Source: Sphingobacterium thalpophilum
Lineage (GTDB): Bacteria; Bacteroidota; Bacteroidia; Sphingobacteriales; Sphingobacteriaceae
Reading direction: 5' to 3'
NCBI RefSeq assembly: GCF_038396785.1
Contig: NZ_CP151087.1
Coordinates: 4,836,001 to 4,900,000 of the forward strand
Length of the DNA stretch: 64,000 nt
Both the position numbers and the translations under genes were made by a program. The notes beneath the pieces are model-generated. The model saw nothing but the letters and a program-made list of their open reading frames with translations, was not told the origin of the DNA and made no database searches. Shown in pieces: positions 17,924 to 31,155 of the stretch (its first letter is position 1; the number at the start of each line of letters is the position of its first letter).

Positions 17924-18757
17924 CTATTCGGAAATAAGTTTTTGGATCTCATTTCTAAATTCCGAAGGCGTCATGCCTGCTTTCTTTTTGAAGACATTGG
18001 TAAAGTAGGCTTTATCTTGGTAACCGAGTTCAAAACCAATTTCCGAGATCGTTTTAGTCGTTGTCAACAAGAGGTTTTTTGCTTCAATAAGTTTCCGTGT
18101 TTCGATAATCTCAGAAACGCTTTGTTGTAATATGCTCTGACAAATCAAATTTAGGTTTCTTGCGGACATAAAAAGCTTCTCTGCGTAAAAATTAACGCCT
18201 TCAGGGCGGCGATAATTCTCTTCCATTATGGAAAGAAAGCTTGTGAAGGTTGTACTCTGATTTTTTAATTGCTGTTGGCTGTCTGGAAATTGCTTTTTTC
18301 GTTCAGATTCAATCATGGTAAAGATGGTGCTCAATAGCTGCTTGATAACCGCATAATCTACGGTAGTTTGTAAGCATTCCTCCTGCATTAGCTCACACAA
18401 GACTATCAATCTCCCGAAGCAGTTGGGGCTGGCGAAGGTCAATGTCGCATTTTCATGAAAGTGGGTATAAAGTTGGAAAGTTGTTTCGGGGATAAATTCA
18501 CTTTTAAATCGAATGACCCAAAATTCAATGCTATTGTTGTGCAAAAGAGGTTTCACACGGTGCGTTTTGCCCTGAGTGACAAAACTTATAAATGGAGCGG
18601 TGTAGGTTTTTGTTTTAAAATCGATAAAATGTTCGAGTTTTCCTGCCACACCAATAATCAGTTCCTCGAAATCATGTTGGTGTATTTCGTTTTTGGATTG
18701 TTGTATGCGCAGTGCCTCATCGGCGTCAACTTTGTAAATTTTGAAAAGTCCGTTCAA
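17924..18757 (-). CDS. AraC-family transcriptional regulator
   Basis: The 277-residue protein has an N-terminal cupin-like sensor part (HQHDFEELIIGVAGKLEHFIDF) and a C-terminal double helix-turn-helix (MSARNLNLICQ, ISEIGFELGYQDKAYFTNVFKKKAGMTPSEFR). The frame opens with a TTG codon; there is an in-frame stop upstream and no ATG, so the start at 18757 is provisional. It lies behind ygiD in the same direction and is a candidate regulator of it. The ligand is unknown. Confidence 0.85.
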   Translation of the reverse strand: MNGLFKIYKVDADEALRIQQSKNEIHQHDFEELIIGVAGKLEHFIDFKTKTYTAPFISFVTQGKTHRVKPLLHNNSIEFWVIRFKSEFIPETTFQLYTHFHENATLTFASPNCFGRLIVLCELMQEECLQTTVDYAVIKQLLSTIFTMIESERKKQFPDSQQQLKNQSTTFTSFLSIMEENYRRPEGVNFYAEKLFMSARNLNLICQSILQQSVSEIIETRKLIEAKNLLLTTTKTISEIGFELGYQDKAYFTNVFKKKAGMTPSEFRNEIQKLISE

Positions 18758-19428
18758 AATAAGGGAAATTTTAATTTGCTATTTACGAATATACGGTTTC
18801 GTTTGCATATTGGCTATTCGCAGTGTCCTACCGGCAGTTTACAGTTATTGACTTTTGAATCTATGTTATTTTCCAATACTGTGCCCAAATGAGGCTTTGA
18901 TGGTTGGCGGTACATTTTTTATGTTGGCTAGTTTATAATATAGATCCTTATATGTTTATCCGTTTCTATGCTAGTTTTTCATTTGAGTTGGTATTCCGAA
19001 GCAAGGGCTGCTCCGCTTCATCGTTAAATTGAGGTATTCCCCAGTCTGATGTGAACCCTTGAATCGTTATTTTGTCTGTCTTTATAGCGTGTTTTTCCGA
19101 GTTATTTTCGTGTTGCAGCGTCGCTGCGGAATTTTTCGGCTGCGGTTCGGATTGGCGTTGGCCTTTTTTAGGGGCATCCAGGGAATATGGTCGCGTTCGG
19201 AGCGTCATTTGCCCGTGTTGGCAGCGGGGTGAGTGCGGGCTTAGACTCGGACTCAACACGGACTCAACACGGACAGAACACGGTTGCAGGGCAAATCTGC
19301 CCCGACCATGGTACGAAGCAGGGCTGGGAGGGTAGTCGGAGGTTCCTGCAGACCTTTGTCAGCAGCCGGAGCGTTGTCCCCGAGCGGAACCACCTTTCCC
19401 TAAATAACGAAGAGTTAAGGATGCCTTA
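18758..19428. other. Long gene-free stretch, GC-rich in its right half
   Basis: No convincing gene is seen between the AraC regulator and the rRNA leader. From about 19080 the base composition becomes clearly more GC-rich than the surrounding genes. Short tandem copies of the 11-mer GACTCAACACG occur at 19250-19260 and 19261-19271, with a diverged third at 19272-19282. Open frames here have no recognisable protein content. Confidence 0.5.
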
Positions 19429-19544
19429 TTACTTAGGTTAGCTTTTGTCTATATTTAGCTTAGTATTAAGTTAGGTTTTATTTAGCTATAACCTATACTA
19501 TACCTAAACAAAACCTAAATAAAACCTAAACTAAACCTAAGTAA
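19429..19544. repeat. AT-rich 11-bp repeat array bounded by an inverted repeat
   Basis: The right half (19502-19544) holds four near-copies of an 11-base unit, AACCTAAAYAA. The left half has inverse relatives such as TTAGGTTTTATTTA. The outermost arms TTACTTAGGTT (19429-19439) and AACCTAAGTAA (19534-19544) are exact reverse complements, so the block could fold into a long imperfect hairpin. Confidence 0.65.
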
Positions 19545-19715
19545 ACAGGTAGGAAAGTATAGCTGCAAAAGAAGGTATCCGGAGTGCTGAGTTCTGCGAT
19601 CTTCCCGTTCCCGTCCATCTGCTGCGCCGGTGCGCACCATCTTCAATTGGGCATTGAGCCGAGCGGGCTACAAAGTGATCCCGGGCTTAGGAAGATCGAA
19701 CAATACAATGTCCAT

Positions 19716-19864
19716 CCATGTTTCCGCTGCGGAGCTGCACCAAGTTCCGGTTCCGCGGATGTCCGCGGTACGATCCAATTTCCAGGCCCCCCATGTTTCC
19801 CCTGCAGAGCCTGTATCAAGTCCCGGTTCCCACGAAGTCCACGCCAAAACCACTTTTCGGCCCC
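19716..19864. repeat. Two diverged direct repeats of about 75 bp, GC-rich
   Basis: Unit A (19716-19790) and unit B (19791-19864) both begin CCATGTTTCCSCTGC and end GGCCCC, and align along their full length at roughly three quarters identity with small gaps. They are directly adjacent. No reading frame across them looks like a known protein. Confidence 0.6.
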
Positions 19865-19974
19865 ATTCTGCCCCGGAATCAGCCATCCCAGCCTTCCGAT
19901 CACCTGTTTTACAAAAAGAATCTCGCACCGTTACAGACAGTTATGGGCGAAATGAAATAAATAAGAACAAAAGG

Positions 19975-20007
19975 CTTGGAAGTTTGTTAGTAATCTCCCT
20001 ATCTTTG
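19975..20007 (+). promoter_or_regulatory. rRNA operon promoter P1
   Basis: A -7 box TATCTTTG (20000-20007) is preceded at 20-21 bases by CTTGG (19975-19979), matching Bacteroidota rRNA promoters. It lies about 430 bases before mature 16S. Confidence 0.6.
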
Positions 20008-20162
20008 CACCACTCCGCAAGGGAGGGACGGTTACCACGAAAGAGGGAATCCTGAAAAAAGAAGGGTTTAAGAGAAGCCTGGCAGGATTTAAAATCCCGC
20101 CCGGTTTATTTTAAACGCGGAAATCGAAAAAAAAGGAAAAGAAAAAAAAACTTCAAAAAGTT

Positions 20163-20193
20163 TTTGGAAGTTCAGAAAAGATTTCTACCTTTG
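20163..20193 (+). promoter_or_regulatory. rRNA operon promoter P2
   Basis: TTTG (20163-20166), 19 bases of spacer and TACCTTTG (20186-20193) match the sigma-ABfr consensus exactly. An A-rich tract lies immediately upstream (about 20126-20160), resembling an UP element. This is the stronger-looking of the two promoters and lies about 245 bases before 16S. Confidence 0.75.
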
Positions 20194-20284
20194 CAGTCCC
20201 AACGGAAACGAAGGGAAAAACAAAAAAGATAAAGACGGCGCAATGCCATCGGAATATAGCGGATACGGAAGTTGAAGCGACAAA

Positions 20285-20293
20285 GTTCTTTAA
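20285..20293 (+). promoter_or_regulatory. boxA-like antitermination element, 16S leader
   Basis: GTTCTTTAA in the leader resembles the boxA element (core TTCTTT) used by Nus factors on rRNA transcripts. A sister copy lies before 23S. Confidence 0.4.
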
Positions 20294-20437
20294 GAAAACA
20301 CAATCATGTAAGCGTGACGAGTAGACAAACGAAAGTCATGAACAAATTCAAGTAATTCGTTCAATTCGATCCAAGATCAGAGATATAAAAAAAGAATTCT
20401 GATTATGTAAATAGTTGGAATCAAAAACTTCATTTTA

Positions 20438-21968
<1,531 letters not shown>

Positions 21969-22087
21969 AGAGTATCGAAGATCGGTGCTCGTCACGTTAC
22001 ATATGATTGCAAGAAGAAAAAACATCAGAAGAAAGTGCCCGCCCCTAAGGGAGCAGGACCGAGAGAAAGAGATGAACAAGATAAGCT

Positions 22088-22161
22088 AGTCCCGTAGCTC
22101 AGTTGGTTAGAGCACTACACTGATAATGTAGGGGTCAGCAGTTCAAATCTGCTCGGGACTA
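22088..22161 (+). tRNA. tRNA-Ile (GAT)
   Basis: A 74-base cloverleaf with acceptor AGTCCCG/CGGGACT, D-arm GCTCAGTTGGTTAGAGC, anticodon loop CTGATAA and T-loop GTTCAAATC. It lies in the 16S-23S spacer, the usual place. Confidence 0.96.
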
Positions 22162-22172
22162 CGAAAACGAAT

Positions 22173-22246
22173 GGGGAATTAGCTCAGCTGGCTAGAGCAC
22201 CTGCCTTGCACGCAGGGGGTCAACGGTTCGAATCCGTTATTCTCCA
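22173..22246 (+). tRNA. tRNA-Ala (TGC)
   Basis: A 74-base cloverleaf with acceptor GGGGAAT/ATTCTCC, anticodon loop CTTGCAC (TGC) and T-arm CGGTTCGAATCCG, 11 bases after tRNA-Ile in the rRNA spacer. Confidence 0.96.
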
Positions 22247-22294
22247 CATCTCCGGTGAAGTATAAAAGATATACATCAATATACCGGAAAAAGA

Positions 22295-22304
22295 GTTCTT
22301 TGAC
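22295..22304 (+). promoter_or_regulatory. boxA-like antitermination element, 23S leader
   Basis: GTTCTTTGAC lies in the spacer between tRNA-Ala and 23S and parallels the copy before 16S. Confidence 0.4.
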
Positions 22305-22474
22305 ATATTGAAAGAGAAAAAAAATTACAAGAGAAGACAACAGTATAGAGACAATACGTGTATGTGTCTGAAGTAAGGGAGAGACCCTCGGTCAAGGCCG
22401 AACGATCCCGAACCTAGCATATGGGTATATATATCAAAAGCAGCCGCATAGTAGCAAAAGGCTATGCCGGTGAA

Positions 22475-25352
<2,878 letters not shown>

Positions 25353-25493
25353 AAGCAGATAACACTGTTGTCTTCCTCTTTAATTTTTAGAAACGAAAAG
25401 AATAACAAAAAAGAAACGAACCTCTTTCAATACATATGTCAGTTGGCATGAACAACATGATATTAATATCATAGATCATCCAATAAAGATTTT

Positions 25494-25602
25494 TAGGTGC
25501 CTATATCGGCGGTGTCTACCTCTTCCCATTCCGAACAGAGCAGTCAAGCCCGCCAGAGCCGATGGTATTGCCGTAACAGGTGGGAGAGTAGGTCGGTGCC
25601 TT
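25494..25602 (+). rRNA. rrf: 5S ribosomal RNA
   Basis: A stretch of about 109 bases contains the 5S core CCCATTCCGAACAGAGCAGT and GGGAGAGTAGGTCGG. Its ends (TAGGTGCC and GGTCGGTGCC) pair as helix I. It is the last gene of the rRNA operon. Confidence 0.95.
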
Positions 25603-25612
25603 TTTTTACACG

Positions 25613-25650
25613 GAAGCCCTTGCTGGAAACAGTCAAGGGCTTCTTTCGTT
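25613..25650 (+). terminator. rRNA operon terminator
   Basis: Stem GAAGCCCTTG / CAAGGGCTTC with an 11-base loop and a T-rich tail, ten bases after 5S. Confidence 0.85.
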
Positions 25651-25875
25651 TAAATACTTCCGTATTTCCCTGTACAGGCTATGGCATATCCTCCGCCTAT
25701 CGGTTATCGCAGCACAGGACCGTCGGTGAGCCCGGTCCATCGGAAGCTGTTCCGCAACCGCCGCTAGCCTGCAACATTATTATTGGACAATCGTTTGCAT
25801 TCCATAATCCCTTTTTTACTTCGATTTACTATTGTATTATTGTTATGTTAATTTAATGCATTATAAATCATACGC

Positions 25876-28800
25876 ATGAAGATATCTTTTTGGAGCACAA
25901 AAGCAAAAGTCAGTTTACTGATGGGATTGGCTTCTCCTTTTATTTTTCAACCCACTCGAGTTGACGCTAAAGTAAGTACGATCAATTATTATAGTACAAT
26001 AGGTCGCGATCAAGGCAACCGTATTATCACGATTCAGAAAATTAATCCGACAACAGTCGAGATTGTATACGATAATGGTCAACGTCTGACTTTAGATTTC
26101 TACGGTAATCATATTTTTAGGATGTTCCAGGATGTTCATGGTGGTATTATCCGTGATCCCGAAGCAAAACCCGAAGCAAAAATATTGGTAGAGCAACCTC
26201 GGAAAACAGTCAACGGACTTGAGGTAAAGGATGACGGTAATAAGGTCAGCATCTCCACTAACGATATTCTTTTTTCAATGGATAAACAGACTTCTCAGTT
26301 TAGTATCCTCAATCGGAAAAGCAATAAAATTGTCGTTGAAAGCTTAAAACCAATTGTTTTCGAAGAGAAACAAGTAAGCGTTGAATTGAAGGAAAATGCG
26401 GATGAATACTTTTTTGGTGGTGGCGTTCAAAATGGGCGTTTTTCACATAAGGGAAAAGTGATTGCAATCGAAAATCAGAACAGCTGGACCGATGGTGGTG
26501 TTGCCTCTCCAACCCCTTATTACTGGTCAACCAAAGGATATGGTTTTATGTGGCATACTTTTAAGAAGGGAAGTTATGCCTTTGGAGCCAAAACCCCTGG
26601 GACAGTAAAATTGGCGCATGACACAGATTATCTGGATGTCTTTTTTATGATTAATGACGGGATAGTACCCTTGCTCAACGATTTCTATCAATTGACGGGC
26701 AACCCAATTCTTCTACCGAAATTTGGTTTGTATGAGGGGCATCTTAATGCCTATAACCGCGATTTTTGGAAAGAAGATGAAAAGGGAATTCTATTTGAAG
26801 ACGGCAAACGCTATAAAGAAAGTCAAAAGGACAATGGCGGAATCAAAGAATCGCTGAACGGTGAGAAAAACAATTATCAATTTTCGGCCCGCGCTGTAAT
26901 AGACCGGTATAAAGCACATGATATGCCTTTGGGCTGGATTCTTCCAAATGATGGCTATGGTGCTGGCTATGGCCAAACGGAATCTTTAGATGGAAATATC
27001 CGAAATTTGAAAGAGTTTGGTGATTATGCACGTAAGAATGGTGTAGAAATCGGTTTATGGACACAGTCCGATCTCCATCCGAAAGATAGTATAAGTGCAT
27101 TACTGCAACGTGATATTGTAAAAGAGGTTCGGGATGCGGGTGTAAGAGTCCTAAAAACGGATGTGGCCTGGGTTGGTCCAGGATACTCCTTTGGTCTCAA
27201 TGGGGTCGCCGATGTGGGACATACTATGCCTTATTATGGTAACAACGCTCGTCCATTTATTATTTCATTGGATGGTTGGGCAGGCACACAGCGCTATGCC
27301 GGTATCTGGTCGGGCGACCAGACTGGAGGCGTATGGGAGTATATTCGATTCCATATACCAACATATATTGGCTCGGGACTTTCAGGTCAGCCCAATATTA
27401 CCTCCGATATGGACGGGATCTTTGGTGGTAAAAATTTTAAGGTCAATATTCGTGATTTTCAATGGAAGACCTGGACACCAATGGAACTCAATATGGATGG
27501 CTGGGGATCGAACGAGAAGTACCCACATGCTTTGGGTGAGCCGGCTACTTCTATCAATCGTCTGTATCTGAAATTGAAATCTCAGTTGGTTCCCTATAGC
27601 TATAGTGTTGCGAAACAAGCAGTAGATGGACTGCCCATCATTCGTGCTATGTTTTTAGAGCAAGCAAATAGTTATACGCTTGGAAAGGCAACGCAATATC
27701 AGTACCTCTATGGTCCAAATTTCCTTGTAGCACCGATTTACCAGGAAACACATGTGGATGAGAAGGGAAATGATATGCGCAACGGTATCTACCTGCCGGA
27801 TGGTGAATGGATTGATTATTTTACGGGTGAAAAATATAAGGGAGGGCGTATTATCAATAACTTTAATGTGCCTATTTGGAAGCTGCCTGTTTTCGTGAAA
27901 AATGGAGCCATTATTCCGGTGACCAACCCAAATAATAATGTGCTGGAAATCAAAAAAGATCAACGTATTTATGAAGTATACCCTTATGGGAACTCCAGTT
28001 TCCTGGAATATGATGATGATGGAAAGACAGAGGCTTATCGTTATGGTAAGGGGGCAAATACATCCATAACTTCACAGTCAAACAACAATAAAGTTGTTTT
28101 TGCGATAGCTCCAACGCAAGGCGAATTTGACGGCTTTGAGAAAATGAAGTCTACGGAAATTCGTTTCAACGTTAGCAAAGCACCGAAGAAATTGACGGTA
28201 AAGGTCAATGGGAAAAATAGCAAACTTAAAGAAGTGAATAGTATAGATGCGTTTAATACTTCTGAAAACGTATATTTCTACGACGCACAACCAAACCTGA
28301 ATCAGTTTGCAACCAAGGGATCGGAGTTTGAAAAAATACCATTGGTGAAAAATCCGATGTTGTTGGTACGACTAGCCAAACAGGATGTCTCATCGACCGC
28401 AATAGAAGTACAATTGGAGGGTTTCGAATATGCTCCTGTTGACAACTATCTGGCTCAGACTGGTGCTTTGACTTCGCCCAAAGCTGTTATCACAGATCAA
28501 CATACACAAGCATATACCTTAACGCCAACCTGGGAAAAGGTTGCAAATGCAGATTATTATGAAATTGAATTCAATAATCTGATCTATTCGACCATCAAAG
28601 ACAGTCAATTGCTATTCGAAGGATTGGCCGCGGAAACTGATTACCAGTTTAAAATTAGAGCTGTCAATAAATCTGGTGTTTCAGATTGGAGTACATTTGC
28701 CGCAAAGACAAAGGCAAACCCGTTGGAATTTGCCATCGAAGGTATCAAAGCAGAGACTTCTGTGGATAACCAAGGCGGAAATGGTATCAATAAATTGTTC

Positions 28801-29742
28801 AATTATGATGAGGGGGATATGTGGCATACAAAATGGGGACAGACTGCGGTTCCGTTTGATATGACCTTAGATCTAAAATCTGTTAATCAATTGGATAAGT
28901 TTGAGTATCTTCCAAGAACCGATGGCGGAAATGGCATCATTTTAAAAGGAAAGGTATTCTATAGCAACGATAAGGACACCTGGACGGAAGCCGGTAGTTT
29001 TGATTGGAAACGTGATGGCGAAATGAAACGTTTTGATTTTGGAACCCATCCGGTGGCCCGATTTGTCAAAATTTCAGTTTCTGAAGCTGTTGGAGGTTTT
29101 GGTTCAGGAAGAGAATTATATGTGTTTAAAGTACCAGGATCGTCAAGCTACTTACCGGGCGATATTAATAATGACCGATTGATCGATCATAATGACTTGA
29201 CTTCCTATATTAACTACACGGGATTGCGACTGGGAGATGGAGATTTTGAAGGTTATGTCAGCAATGGTGATGTCAATAAAAATAATCTGATTGACACTTA
29301 TGATATTTCCAATGTCGCTGTTGTCATAGAAGGTGGTGCAAAACCAAATAAAGAAGAAAAGGTCAGTGGTAAATTAAAATTGATTCCTTCAAAAACGACC
29401 TTAAAATCGGGTGATATTGTGGAGATCAGTGTTAGTGGAGAGAATCTTAAAGCTGTCAATGCACTTAGTTTTGCTCTTCCTTACAATCAAGGCGATTTTG
29501 AATATGTCGGTATTGAGTCCGTACATTTAAAAGAGATGAACAATTATAGCAACGATCGTCTTCACACCAATGGAAGTAAGGCTCTGTATGCTACTTTTGT
29601 TAATCTAGGCAACAAGGAGACTTTGAATGGCTCTGAAGTTTTATTTAAGATCAAATTGAAAGCAAAACGTAATGTCAACTTCAATCTGAAAGCAATAGAT
29701 GGCATTTTGGTTGATAAAAAGCTGAATTCCGTTACTTTCTAA
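25876..29742 (+). CDS. Secreted multidomain GH31 glycosidase with FnIII, CBM32, dockerin and cohesin-like modules
   Basis: The 1288-residue protein starts with a signal peptide. The GH31 part covers about residues 35-860: nucleophile Asp429 in VLKTDVAWVGPGYSFG and acid/base Asp481 in IWSGDQTGG. It continues with an FnIII domain (868-948), an F5/8C/CBM32 domain (about 949-1092), two dockerin-type calcium repeats (GDINNDRLIDHNDL near 1096 and GDVNKNNLIDTYDIS near 1132), and a terminal cohesin-like domain (about 1161-1288). The GH31-FnIII-CBM32 order and the KTDV nucleophile context resemble the alpha-N-acetylgalactosaminidase branch (Nag31, GH31_18), which trims mucin-type O-glycans; this subfamily call is an inference. 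Other GH31 activities such as alpha-galactosidase remain possible. Confidence 0.88.
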   Translation: MKISFWSTKAKVSLLMGLASPFIFQPTRVDAKVSTINYYSTIGRDQGNRIITIQKINPTTVEIVYDNGQRLTLDFYGNHIFRMFQDVHGGIIRDPEAKPEAKILVEQPRKTVNGLEVKDDGNKVSISTNDILFSMDKQTSQFSILNRKSNKIVVESLKPIVFEEKQVSVELKENADEYFFGGGVQNGRFSHKGKVIAIENQNSWTDGGVASPTPYYWSTKGYGFMWHTFKKGSYAFGAKTPGTVKLAHDTDYLDVFFMINDGIVPLLNDFYQLTGNPILLPKFGLYEGHLNAYNRDFWKEDEKGILFEDGKRYKESQKDNGGIKESLNGEKNNYQFSARAVIDRYKAHDMPLGWILPNDGYGAGYGQTESLDGNIRNLKEFGDYARKNGVEIGLWTQSDLHPKDSISALLQRDIVKEVRDAGVRVLKTDVAWVGPGYSFGLNGVADVGHTMPYYGNNARPFIISLDGWAGTQRYAGIWSGDQTGGVWEYIRFHIPTYIGSGLSGQPNITSDMDGIFGGKNFKVNIRDFQWKTWTPMELNMDGWGSNEKYPHALGEPATSINRLYLKLKSQLVPYSYSVAKQAVDGLPIIRAMFLEQANSYTLGKATQYQYLYGPNFLVAPIYQETHVDEKGNDMRNGIYLPDGEWIDYFTGEKYKGGRIINNFNVPIWKLPVFVKNGAIIPVTNPNNNVLEIKKDQRIYEVYPYGNSSFLEYDDDGKTEAYRYGKGANTSITSQSNNNKVVFAIAPTQGEFDGFEKMKSTEIRFNVSKAPKKLTVKVNGKNSKLKEVNSIDAFNTSENVYFYDAQPNLNQFATKGSEFEKIPLVKNPMLLVRLAKQDVSSTAIEVQLEGFEYAPVDNYLAQTGALTSPKAVITDQHTQAYTLTPTWEKVANADYYEIEFNNLIYSTIKDSQLLFEGLAAETDYQFKIRAVNKSGVSDWSTFAAKTKANPLEFAIEGIKAETSVDNQGGNGINKLFNYDEGDMWHTKWGQTAVPFDMTLDLKSVNQLDKFEYLPRTDGGNGIILKGKVFYSNDKDTWTEAGSFDWKRDGEMKRFDFGTHPVARFVKISVSEAVGGFGSGRELYVFKVPGSSSYLPGDINNDRLIDHNDLTSYINYTGLRLGDGDFEGYVSNGDVNKNNLIDTYDISNVAVVIEGGAKPNKEEKVSGKLKLIPSKTTLKSGDIVEISVSGENLKAVNALSFALPYNQGDFEYVGIESVHLKEMNNYSNDRLHTNGSKALYATFVNLGNKETLNGSEVLFKIKLKAKRNVNFNLKAIDGILVDKKLNSVTF

Positions 29743-29760
29743 AATATAAATAGCCTTAAC

Positions 29761-29793
29761 AAAAAGGGGAGCCTCATAGGCTCCCTTTTTTTG
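29761..29793 (+). terminator. Intrinsic terminator after the GH31 gene
   Basis: Stem GGGGAGCCT / AGGCTCCC with flanking A and T tracts, 19 bases after the stop codon; usable on both strands for the convergent pirin gene. Confidence 0.85.
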
Positions 29794-29821
29794 TTAATTG
29801 ATGTCTAAATAGTGCACCTAA

Positions 29822-30700
29822 TTAGTCCAATATCATACTGAGATCCATCAGTAGTATTTCAGTATCTGCTGAGGTCACTTTCAGGTTAATTTCAGCGACA
29901 TCCCATATTCCAAAGCCATCTCTGCTTTCTAATTCTTGTCCTTCGACAGTAACACTACCTTTTATTACAAAAACATATACACCATTTCTTGCCTTTTTGA
30001 TCTGGTATTTTGTTTGGACGTCCTTGTCAAAATGCCCCATGGAAAACCAGGCATCCTGATGGATCCATACACCCTCGTCTTCTGGATTTGGAGAAAGAAT
30101 TTGCTGGAATTTATTCTGTCTTTGTGTTATATCCAATGTAATTTGATCGTATCGGGGGCTCACATTCCGTTGATTAGGGTACACCCAAATTTGAAGAAAC
30201 TTGACTACCTGATCGGTGTTTTTATTATATTCACTGTGTATGATGCCTGTTCCGGCGCTCATGACCTGAATATCTCCCTTCCGGATAATAGCTTTGTTAC
30301 CCATGCTGTCTTCATGTTGCAAATCACCTTCCAAAGGGATACTGATGATTTCCATATTGTCGTGAGGGTGTTTGCCAAAACCTCTTCCTTCAGCCACCAT
30401 ATCATCATTTAGTACACGTAACACGCCAAAGTGCATACGTTCGGGGTTGTGATAATTGGCGAAGCTAAACGTATGATTGCTATCTAACCAGCCATGATTT
30501 GCATGACCGCGTGTAGCCGCTTTGTGGAGGACACTATGGTTTTCCAATTTGTCTGAATTATAGTTTACAGCTTCGGCATCCAGCGTTTCAAGCGGCTCTA
30601 TCTCGTCAATATCATTCTTCAAGATATCAGCTGAAGACACTGTTGATGCAAATATCCCGGAACCCAAAAGTCCCTTTTTTATAAAGTTCTGTCTGTTCAT
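29822..30700 (-). CDS. Pirin-family cupin protein
   Basis: The 292-residue protein contains the pirin metal site region FGKHPHDNMEIISIPLEG and the second-half signature GDIQVMSAGTGIIHSEYN. Pirins are bicupin iron proteins, some with quercetin 2,3-dioxygenase activity and some acting as redox sensors. Unusually, about 45 extra residues at the N-terminus (NFIKKGLLGSGIFASTVSS) look like an export signal, so this member may be periplasmic. It stands before an OsmC-type gene group of stress-response character. Confidence 0.88.
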   Translation of the reverse strand: MNRQNFIKKGLLGSGIFASTVSSADILKNDIDEIEPLETLDAEAVNYNSDKLENHSVLHKAATRGHANHGWLDSNHTFSFANYHNPERMHFGVLRVLNDDMVAEGRGFGKHPHDNMEIISIPLEGDLQHEDSMGNKAIIRKGDIQVMSAGTGIIHSEYNKNTDQVVKFLQIWVYPNQRNVSPRYDQITLDITQRQNKFQQILSPNPEDEGVWIHQDAWFSMGHFDKDVQTKYQIKKARNGVYVFVIKGSVTVEGQELESRDGFGIWDVAEINLKVTSADTEILLMDLSMILD

Positions 30701-30829
30701 GATTCTATTATTTAGTATCCAAAATTAGCCTATTAGCCGCCGATTTCTATTGATCTAGTTCAATAAAGAAAGAGTTTTAACGGTTTTCGGTTGTTTTTCT
30801 AGGACGCTATTGCTATGGCCCGTGCTTTA

Positions 30830-31144
30830 TTAAATGGAGCGTAAGTCTGGAAAAAGACTATAGACTTCATTTTTTAGAAGCCCACTTCCACCGCCATAAT
30901 GTTTGATCAGACCAATCGGATAAGTGAGCCGCGTAAGGTGATCTGTTATTATACGCTCTTCCTGAGGAGAGAGTCCTGAACTCAATAACAAAACATCTAC
31001 AGGGACGTCAATAAGCTGTTTTTTACAGGCATCCAAATCGTATTGTATCGTTGCATTCCAGTTGGGCGTGTTTTCAATGATTCTCTTGAGCGTGAGGAGA
31101 ATTTCTTCATTTTTACCAAATATGAGAAAGGTTAAGATTTTCAT
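30830..31144 (-). CDS. Small hypothetical protein, receiver-like fold possible
   Basis: Start ATG at 31144 (MKILTFLIFGKNEEIL) is preferred because a longer frame would run into the upstream OsmC gene. The 104-residue product has alternating strand-helix pattern with PVDVLLLSSGLSPQEE in the centre and YPIGLIKHYGGGSGLL near the end. This is reminiscent of a response-regulator receiver without clear phosphoacceptor motifs. It lies 11 bases behind the OsmC gene and is likely co-transcribed. Function unknown. Confidence 0.6.
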   Translation of the reverse strand: MKILTFLIFGKNEEILLTLKRIIENTPNWNATIQYDLDACKKQLIDVPVDVLLLSSGLSPQEERIITDHLTRLTYPIGLIKHYGGGSGLLKNEVYSLFPDLRSI

Positions 31145-31155
31145 GATGTTCTTGT

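Noticed and set aside
18966..19259. Open frame of 97 codons on the minus strand in the GC-rich spacer
   Set aside because: It has no recognisable domain, its composition follows the GC-rich repeat block, and overlapping frames on both strands are similarly open, so coding is not supported.
19429..19544. CRISPR array as explanation of the short repeats
   Set aside because: The units are 11 bases, directly adjacent without spacers, and no cas genes are present; no CRISPR array is seen elsewhere in the window.
19584..20055. Several long overlapping open frames on both strands before the rRNA operon
   Set aside because: They all arise from the GC-rich repeats; none has a plausible start, conserved motif or codon usage like the real genes.
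25497..25856. 119-codon frame starting in 5S rRNA
   Set aside because: Its first third is the 5S gene and the rest crosses the rRNA terminator; no protein similarity is apparent.
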